A stretch of DNA of 64,000 bases from Manduca sexta (taxonomy: Eukaryota > Arthropoda > Insecta > Lepidoptera > Sphingidae), in contig NC_051120.1 of the NCBI RefSeq assembly GCF_014839805.1, forward strand, positions 1,116,001-1,180,000, given 5' to 3'. This document shows positions 58,515-64,000 of the stretch, in pieces (within the stretch, counting starts at the first letter, position 1; the number at the start of each line of letters is the position of its first letter). Position numbers and translations under genes: made by a program. Under the pieces are notes generated by a model. That model made no database searches. It had not been told where the DNA came from and saw nothing but the letters and a program-made list of their open reading frames with translations.

Positions 58515-58667
58515 TAGTTTGTGAGACGGCAACACATTGGTGGACAGAGTATTTGATAAAGATCGCTGGAACACGTTGGATGCAGGCCGCTTTCGACAGG
58601 TCCGTCTAGAAATCTTTGAGGGAGGCCTTTATTCCGCCGTAAACCGTTATGTGGCTGATGATGATGA
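58515..58667 (+). mobile_element. RTE-like LINE 3' tail next to trypsin relic
   Basis: One frame reads IKIAGTRWMQAAFDRS, a stop, then KSLREAF, further stops, and a (GATGAT) tract ending at 58667. This is the RTE-type ORF end and tail. It meets the 3' end of the trypsin relic on the other strand. Confidence 0.7.
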
Positions 58668-58935
58668 GACGGCAGCACTAATGCCAGAGAAGGTCTCGTT
58701 CGCGCAACCACGGTTCCAGGACACTATGCCAATTATGATGTTGAAGTACAAGGATCCTCCAGAGTCGACCTGGCATGTCCTTGCCTCCCATCCAGGATAC
58801 CAGCACAGATGTTGTGTGTATGTTCTCCCCTGACGAGGTCTGAAGTGTTCAAGGTGAGGTATTTAGCTAGCAGCACATAACTCTCTGACTCTGTTCATGA
58901 TGTATGGTCATATCTCTACGCTGATACGAGTCTGG
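58668..58935 (-). pseudogene. Decayed trypsin last exon
   Basis: The - strand aligns with exon 4 of the two trypsins: DMTIH, then an NRVRELCAA-like stretch, YLTLN, NICAGILDG, CQVDSGGS, and IIIGIVSWNRGCANETF. In-frame stops and several shifts separate the pieces. The CQGDSGGP box has become CQVDSGGS (58751-58776 region). The end of the exon, with its normal IVATAV residues, is missing where the RTE-like tail starts. Exons 1 to 3 were not found nearby. A dead third member of the cluster. Confidence 0.8.
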
Positions 58936-59180
58936 TCTACCTTATTGTAATCAAAATAAAGTCAATTATGAGATAATAATAATGAGGCTTTGTGTTAACT
59001 TAGCTTCTTGGAGACGAAGAAAGAATATCGATGACGATCCTTATTTCTAAAGATTTCCGGAGCGGTACATAAATAAGGAGACAAAAAGAGAATAGCAGGT
59101 CCACCCATGTTAAAATTCGTTTATTAATTAATAAATACATTTTATTCGACTGTAATGGCGACCAGAGACCAATAAACGAG

Positions 59181-59242
59181 ATGGCCACGGCGCGGCGGTC
59201 GACGCTCGGGCCGTATCAATGCGAGGTGCTAGGGCTGTACAA
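59181..59242 (+). CDS. Candidate first coding exon, unknown gene
   Basis: An ATG with G at -3 and +4 opens a strikingly CpG-rich stretch coding MATARRSTLGPYQCEVLGLY. A donor (CAA/GTATGTGA) sits exactly where the composition turns AT-rich. Read through, the frame ends at 59351 after a hydrophobic run, so a 56-residue single-exon protein is the alternative. A six-codon upstream frame precedes it. I do not recognise the sequence. If real, it starts a + strand gene within the trypsin cluster, with further exons beyond or hidden. Confidence 0.3.
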
Positions 59243-60051
59243 GTATGTGACTATAGTAAATAGTGCGCTGTTTTTATGTGCAATTTTGTTAATCTATGAC
59301 ACATCTATTTGTAAAACTTCATTAATCTGGACACGAAGTATTCTTGCCTGACTGAGTACCCATACTTATCAAGGAGTAGGTAACAAACAGCGCGGTACGA
59401 TTTTGCCCACTTATATTGAAATTAGAATGATGATTTTCGTCGCAGTGTCCTCTCTACTAATGTTTCTCTTAGTGTCTTAAAATAAGTGGTGGAAGGGACA
59501 AAACATCAGTCTCCGCGTGACTATGAAGGCTGCAAAATCTTCAAAATGTCGAAAGATAATTATAATATAAAAAAACTCCGATAAAATCCGGCAAATACTT
59601 TTATTTCAAATCGTTAAAGTTATGGATTTGATTCCAGGCGGTGCAACAAAGTGCGTCATCAGTTCCCTTATTAACTTCTACTTTTTATATCGAGGAAGTA
59701 CATGGTGAAGTTGTTGTTCCGGAAAAGATTGAAGAGGCGTGAATCCACGAGCAAAATCTAGTCTCATAAATAAATATGAATAAAAAATACAAGGGGTATA
59801 ATGCAAATCATCTACGCACAGGAGTCGCGTGCGCAACTACTGAATAAAATTATCAACTAAGCAGTAACTTATCGTGTAATCCCAAGATAAAGTATCGAGT
59901 TAAAACCGATCATCGCCGGATAATTTACATTACAGTCATTTTTATTAGTGCATTAGACATGGTATTGTTTCTGTTTTGTTCTTCATGTATCGTACACAGT
60001 TGCCATCCACTCTATCACAAAATATAATGTTCAAAACTCAACAAGCAATTA
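59243..60051. other. Intergenic; repeat E at 59490-59600
   Basis: The repeat E words GCGTGACTATGAAGGCTGC, TCTTCAAAATGTCGAAAG and CTCCGATAAAATCCGGC are present and diverged. No gene is supported otherwise. Confidence 0.45.
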
Positions 60052-60249
60052 CTAGTTTAGCGGTTCAAAGGTAGACACCGCTGTAGAGGCACTGATGGAT
60101 GCTTCCTCTAGGGAAGGCAAAGATTTCCAGTCAGGCAGATGTTGCCCCTGACCGGGCGCGGCCCCTCCGATGATTTCTATTCGGAGGTGGTATATATGCA
60201 ACGCGTCGCTCAAATTGTGCAAGCGTAATCCAGAATCGTTTTTCGCCAT
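60052..60249 (-). repeat. Repeat F, coding-like
   Basis: A 65-codon - strand frame from ATG includes the words LPDWKSLPSLEEASISASTA. A second, shifted version of the same DNA is at 57830-57920. Two copies and the upstream second frame point to a transposon-derived repeat rather than a host gene. The family was not recognised. Confidence 0.4.
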
Positions 60250-60536
60250 CTCGCATGATTGCTATGCGATAAATCACTTCAGTTGTGTCAATACCACATC
60301 GGTCTTCTCGAAGTTCCGCTAATGTCGACGAGATGGCGGTATTTATACTAATTGTACTGCTACACTAGTATACTAAAATCATGCATGTTAATAGTAGGTA
60401 TCGTTGTCCTTTTTTCTATTGTATTAATTATTCATAAGAATTATTCAACTACTTACGTGATCAATAAGAGTATACCATTTCTATTTCTTTCATTCTCTAA
60501 AATTTTTAAAATAATAAGCTCATATACAGCGAAAAC
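60250..60536. other. 3' flank of the intact trypsin
   Basis: No feature recognised. Confidence 0.5.
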
Positions 60537-60542
60537 TTTATT
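60537..60542 (-). terminator. Polyadenylation signal of the intact trypsin
   Basis: AATAAA on the - strand, 17 bases past the stop codon. Confidence 0.75.
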
Positions 60543-60559
60543 TACTCTAAAATAGAATC

Positions 60560-61991
60560 TTAAACAGCAGTAGCGACGATCCAGTCAGAGTAGGGTCCAA
60601 CAGCAGCGCTGACTCCAGGGTAGGTGTCGTTGGCACACTCGTGCCCCCACGAGACAACACCAACTATGATATCGCCGAGGTACATTGGTCCGCCAGAGTC
60701 ACCCTGACAAGCGTCCTTGCCTCCCACGTCCAGGATACCAGCGCAGATCATGTTCCCCGTGACTTGGCGAGGAGGATTGAGGGTTAGATACCTCTCGGCG
60801 CAGATCTGGCGGTTCACGGTGTAGATGGTCACGTCTTGCAGCTGAGATGATTGAGGACCTAGCCACTGGTGGAAAAAATAGTGATTTGCAAATAACTTTT
60901 TTAAATCCATTCCCACTAATCATTCTTTATTACTCGTTCTTATATCTATATGCCTATCTAGGCAAAACGAGAACGCTTATGAATCGTAACGCGCATAAAC
61001 AGTTTTTATCACTACCATTACTATTATGTTGTTAAGAAATACATACCTCAATAGCGCCCCAACCAGCATGAACAACGGGCATATTGTCAGGAATCTCAAA
61101 GCCCTGAGGCACAATCGTCGCTCGCTGCATCACTGGGTTGTAGATGATGGGCGATCTCAAGCGGACGACGTTGATGTCAGCATCGCCAGGGATGATGTTG
61201 TAGTCGGGGTGATTGAACTCTCGCACGATACCGATCACTTCGCCGCCAGTGTTGCGGAAGGTCGCACCACCTCGTATACGTCTACGGGAGCGGTCGTAAA
61301 ATCTGAGGGAAAAGAATTAAATAGTTGTTGTAGTTCTTAACCTGAATCATCTTGAGCTGGATGTCTTCCTCAGAAGAATAATAGCTTGAAATCATACAGT
61401 ATTGTCTCATATTTTTAGGGTTTCACACGAGTTCTGTATAAACCTTATAATAAAAATTGGTTGTAAAAATTAATACTTTACAATTACTACTAAGACTTTA
61501 GACTTACTAAGAATAGTATTAAAAAATATGAGTTGATGATTTGGGAAAATTTGTGGAAATAAGAGTTTGTCATTCCTCTCAGCATTATTGAATGTCAACG
61601 TCACTTACAAGCCAGCGAAGCAGTGAGCTGCAGACAGCACGTAAAAATTGTTAAGGATGTTGGCGGCACAGGACTGGCCCCATGTGTTGGTGAAGATGCC
61701 CAGAAATTCCACTTGCACAAGAGATGGGTATCGGTCGATGGTCGTCAGCTGCCCGCCGACTATGCGGGAAGCAGTCGACGCCGCGGAGGCGGTACCTGAA
61801 ACGAAAACGTACTGATCAATTCTGAGATAGTAATTGGAATCACTTATGGAATGTGACCTTAAAATACATTGACTGTATTACTAGAGTTAACTCCACTTGT
61901 TCTAAACACATATTCACAATATTTAGATTAAAAAACTTGCAATAATATTACCTGCGAATAAGGCAAGAGCTATAACCAACCACTGCGCCAT
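60560..61991 (-). CDS. Trypsin precursor (secreted serine protease, S1 family)
   Basis: Four exons on the - strand: 61991-61952, 61795-61609, 61302-61047, 60865-60560, with GT/AG introns of 156, 306 and 181 bases; 262 residues, usual for lepidopteran trypsins. Signal peptide [14 protein letters not shown], short propeptide ending in Arg, then [13 protein letters not shown]. Catalytic triad: His in LSAAHCF, Asp in DINVVRL, Ser in [10 protein letters not shown]. The Asp six residues before the Ser (Asp189) sets cleavage after Lys/Arg. Six cysteines fit the three disulfides of invertebrate trypsins. The start is fixed by the signal peptide, the short leader and its conserved exon length. Expected role: midgut lumen digestion after proteolytic activation. 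It is the only intact copy of the three here. Confidence 0.93.
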
Positions 61992-62005
61992 TCTGACCTC
62001 AAATA

Positions 62006-62038
62006 ACTGTTGGTGGACCATTATCACATTATTTATAT
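62006..62038 (-). promoter_or_regulatory. TATA box and initiator of the intact trypsin
   Basis: ATATAAAT at 62038-62031 and an arthropod-type initiator ACAGT at 62010-62006 are spaced about 28 bases apart, giving a leader of under 20 bases. A TGATAA site (reverse orientation) lies between them at 62021-62026. Confidence 0.65.
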
Positions 62039-62078
62039 TAGGCTAATTAGTCATTAGAGGCAACATCGGGTTTTACCC

Positions 62079-62090
62079 TGATAATGATAA
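62079..62090 (+). promoter_or_regulatory. Two adjacent GATA-factor sites
   Basis: TGATAA at 62079-62084 and 62085-62090, about 70-80 bases upstream of the predicted transcription start. GATA factors drive many insect midgut genes. Binding here is inferred. Confidence 0.5.
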
Positions 62091-62188
62091 TATTTCAGCT
62101 TCATTCAGTTTTTAGGGTACCGCAGCCATAAATTCTGATAAAGAAACCTTTGTTTCTTGTGGGCATGGACCTTCATTTGTTGATAGCC

Positions 62189-62867
62189 TGATCCTGCTCC
62201 TTAACGAGATCTTGAGGGTAACTAGACAGAAAGACAGAAATAACCAAAGGCATAAGCCTTTCTCGCGAGATGTAAATCGCCAGACACCAGAGCGAAATAC
62301 TCTGAGGGGCCTTTGCAATTACGACAGAATCAGGGTAATGTTTTTGTGCATAAGTATTTAATTGTTTGATTCTCTGTAGCTTAATTAATGATGCGATTTA
62401 TAGCATTACGCTGTTCAACAAGAAGAAAAAACTTGGTACTTCTTTTTAGGCGCATTGCGAGCACGAATTGGAGAGATTTGGCATGATAATAGTCCATGTA
62501 GAAAAAGACTGAACGACCACCACGACTGATCCTGCTCCTTAACGAGATCTTGGCGGTAACTAGACAAAAAGACAGAAATAACCAAATGCATAAGCCTTTC
62601 TCGCTTGATTTTCGCAAGATGTACTACATCTCCAAACGCCAGAGCGAAATACAATTACGATAGAATCGGGGTCATGTTTTTGTGCATAAGTATTTAATTC
62701 TTTGGCCCCTCTGTAGTTTAATTGATGTTGCGGTTTGTAGCACTACGCTGCTCATCAATATATTAAAACAAGAAAAAACTTGGTCCCTCTTTTAGGCGCA
62801 TTGCACGCACGGATTGGAGAGGTTTGGCATGATTAAAGTCCATATAGAAAAAAATGTATGACCACTA
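62189..62867. repeat. Two-copy tandem duplication, 338-bp period
   Basis: The unit starting TGATCCTGCTCCTTAACGAG begins at 62189 and again at 62527. Both copies contain AGACAGAAATAACCAAA, CATAAGCCTTTCTCGC, ATGTTTTTGTGCATAAGTAT and TTTAGGCGCATTGC in the same order. Copies differ by small indels, so the event is not very recent. Short - strand frames within both are not supported as genes. Confidence 0.92.
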
Positions 62868-62900
62868 ATACTTATAATTATAAAGAAATACTCGTTAATA

Positions 62901-63218
62901 GCAGCGATAGCCTAGTTGGTTGTGGAACGGACTGCGGAGACGAATGTCCGCAGGTTCAAATCCCAAGGGCCCACACGTCTGATTTTTCTAAAAAATGATG
63001 TGTGTATTCTTTGTGAATTAGCGTTTGCTTTATCGGTGAAGGAAAACATCTTGAGGAAACCTGCACATCTGAGAAGTTCTCTATAGGAATTTCGAAGGTG
63101 TATGAAGTCTACCAATCCGCACTAGGCCAGCGTGGTGGACTAAGGCCTAATACCTCTCAGTTGTAGAGGAGGCCCGTGCTCAGCAGTGGGCAAGTATATA
63201 ATACAGGGCTGATATTAT
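62901..63218 (+). mobile_element. SINE-B, full length
   Basis: It starts GCAGCGATAGCCTAGTTGG (A box), B box GGTTCAAATCCC, GTGAAGGAAAACATCTTGAG, then AGGCCAGCGTGGTGGACTAA, GTAGAGGAGGCCCGTGCTCA, and the ATACAGGGCTGATATTATTA end. Best copy for defining the family. Confidence 0.88.
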
Positions 63219-63630
63219 TATACTCGTTAATAGGCAGGTATGCATAGTGAACCTCAGCCCGTTGCGAAGATGACTTTCTACAATGGTTAACGGTAACGTT
63301 ATGTAAAAGAATGACATATCGTACCGTTTTACTTATTGATAGGATAATATGCCATTTGCAAAATTTTTAACCGACTCCAAAAAAGGAGGAGAACCGTTCG
63401 TACTTGCGTTAGTAATAATCATCTTAACTATCTGAGCTGATGAAGCAAAGTACAACTCCTTAACAGTAAAAAGTTACGCGAAAAGGAATTGACTTATTTA
63501 GTAAATTCTTTTTATGTTTGAAAGAGCGTTTGCCATATGGTCTCATGATTATTACTAACACAAAAAAAGCAAAAGGTAAAATCTTTTTAACAAAAAATTA
63601 AAACGCCTTCAAAAACCAAAAAATAATTAA
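63219..63630. other. Intergenic with a dispersed-repeat word
   Basis: AACCGACTCCAAAAAAGGAG at 63371 is a word seen in dispersed repeats of many arthropods. No gene. Confidence 0.45.
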
Positions 63631-63802
63631 AATTACCTATATACTAGTTACCAATTTCGGAGCCGGTGCCTAATAAAAAATAAACATTACTCATTAAATT
63701 GCTAGTTAAGCTAGATAAATACATGAACAAATGTACGAAAACTATGTTTGATTGTTACTAGGCACCGACTCCGAAATTCGTAACCAGTATATAGGTAATG
63801 TT
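63631..63802. repeat. Fold-back element, arms about 42 bp
   Basis: The left arm 63631-63672 pairs with the right arm 63759-63802 with a few mismatches (ACCTATATACTAGTTACCAA versus its partner around 63779-63798). The loop is about 86 bp. It may be a small fold-back transposon or part of the surrounding dispersed repeat. Confidence 0.8.
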
Positions 63803-64000
63803 AAATTATTACTGCTCCTATTAGTATAAAGATCCCAGAAACGCATCTCGAGTAGGGCTCCCGCGGCCTTCTCCTTAGCAGTCCAACAAATATCATCGTC
63901 TTATGTTCCATAACTACGTCAGCTTTTCGTGAGAATTACGAGGATATGTGGAGGCCGCCATCCAGCATGGTGAATTCGCATCGTAGCAGTTAGAGCCTGT
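63803..64000. other. Window end, nothing recognised
   Basis: No gene or repeat supported. Confidence 0.5.

Noticed and set aside
58537..58833. 98-codon + strand frame
   Set aside because: It joins an RTE-like tail to the antisense of a trypsin relic.
61026..61340. 104-codon + strand frame
   Set aside because: Antisense shadow of exon 3 of the intact trypsin.

Overview
This is a gene-poor, AT-rich, repeat-dense stretch of nuclear DNA from an insect, almost certainly a moth or butterfly. The evidence is four-exon trypsins of the lepidopteran type, two tRNA-headed SINE families of the kind common in Lepidoptera, short non-autonomous Helitrons ending in a hairpin plus CTAG, and tails of RTE-like and jockey/CR1-like LINEs. 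Three runs of exactly 500 N mark scaffold gaps. No species can be named from sequence alone, and no bacterial or intact viral gene was seen.

Region 1-47 kb is essentially intergenic. It holds SINEs, Helitrons, degenerate LINE ends, several unnamed dispersed repeats and a number of striking fold-back sequences. A CpG-rich island with two CRE palindromes near 24.6 kb is the best promoter candidate there.

Region 47.1-49.1 kb holds the clearest unrecognised gene, on the + strand. A 402-codon open frame stays open back to a consensus 3' splice site. A 34-base upstream exon with a strong Kozak ATG and a GT donor joins it in phase. The product is a 428-residue, helix-rich, probably secreted protein that I do not recognise.

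Region 54.2-62.0 kb is a trypsin cluster on the - strand. The gene nearest the right end (60560-61991) is intact, with 4 exons, 262 residues, TATA box, initiator, GATA sites and polyadenylation signal. Its neighbour (54247-57570) has the same exon layout but two indels, one beside the start codon and one in the last exon, so it is a young pseudogene or carries two consensus errors. Between them lies a decayed third trypsin last exon (58668-58935) whose 3' end abuts an RTE-like retrotransposon tail. The paralogues share exon phases and two exon lengths exactly, which points to tandem duplication; transposon insertions have lengthened the introns of the broken copy. A CpG-rich candidate first exon on the + strand (59181-59242) sits between the trypsins.

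Trypsins of this type are secreted midgut zymogens that digest food protein after cleavage at an Arg before IVGG. The helix-rich secreted protein lies about 5 kb from the trypsin cluster with no visible functional link.
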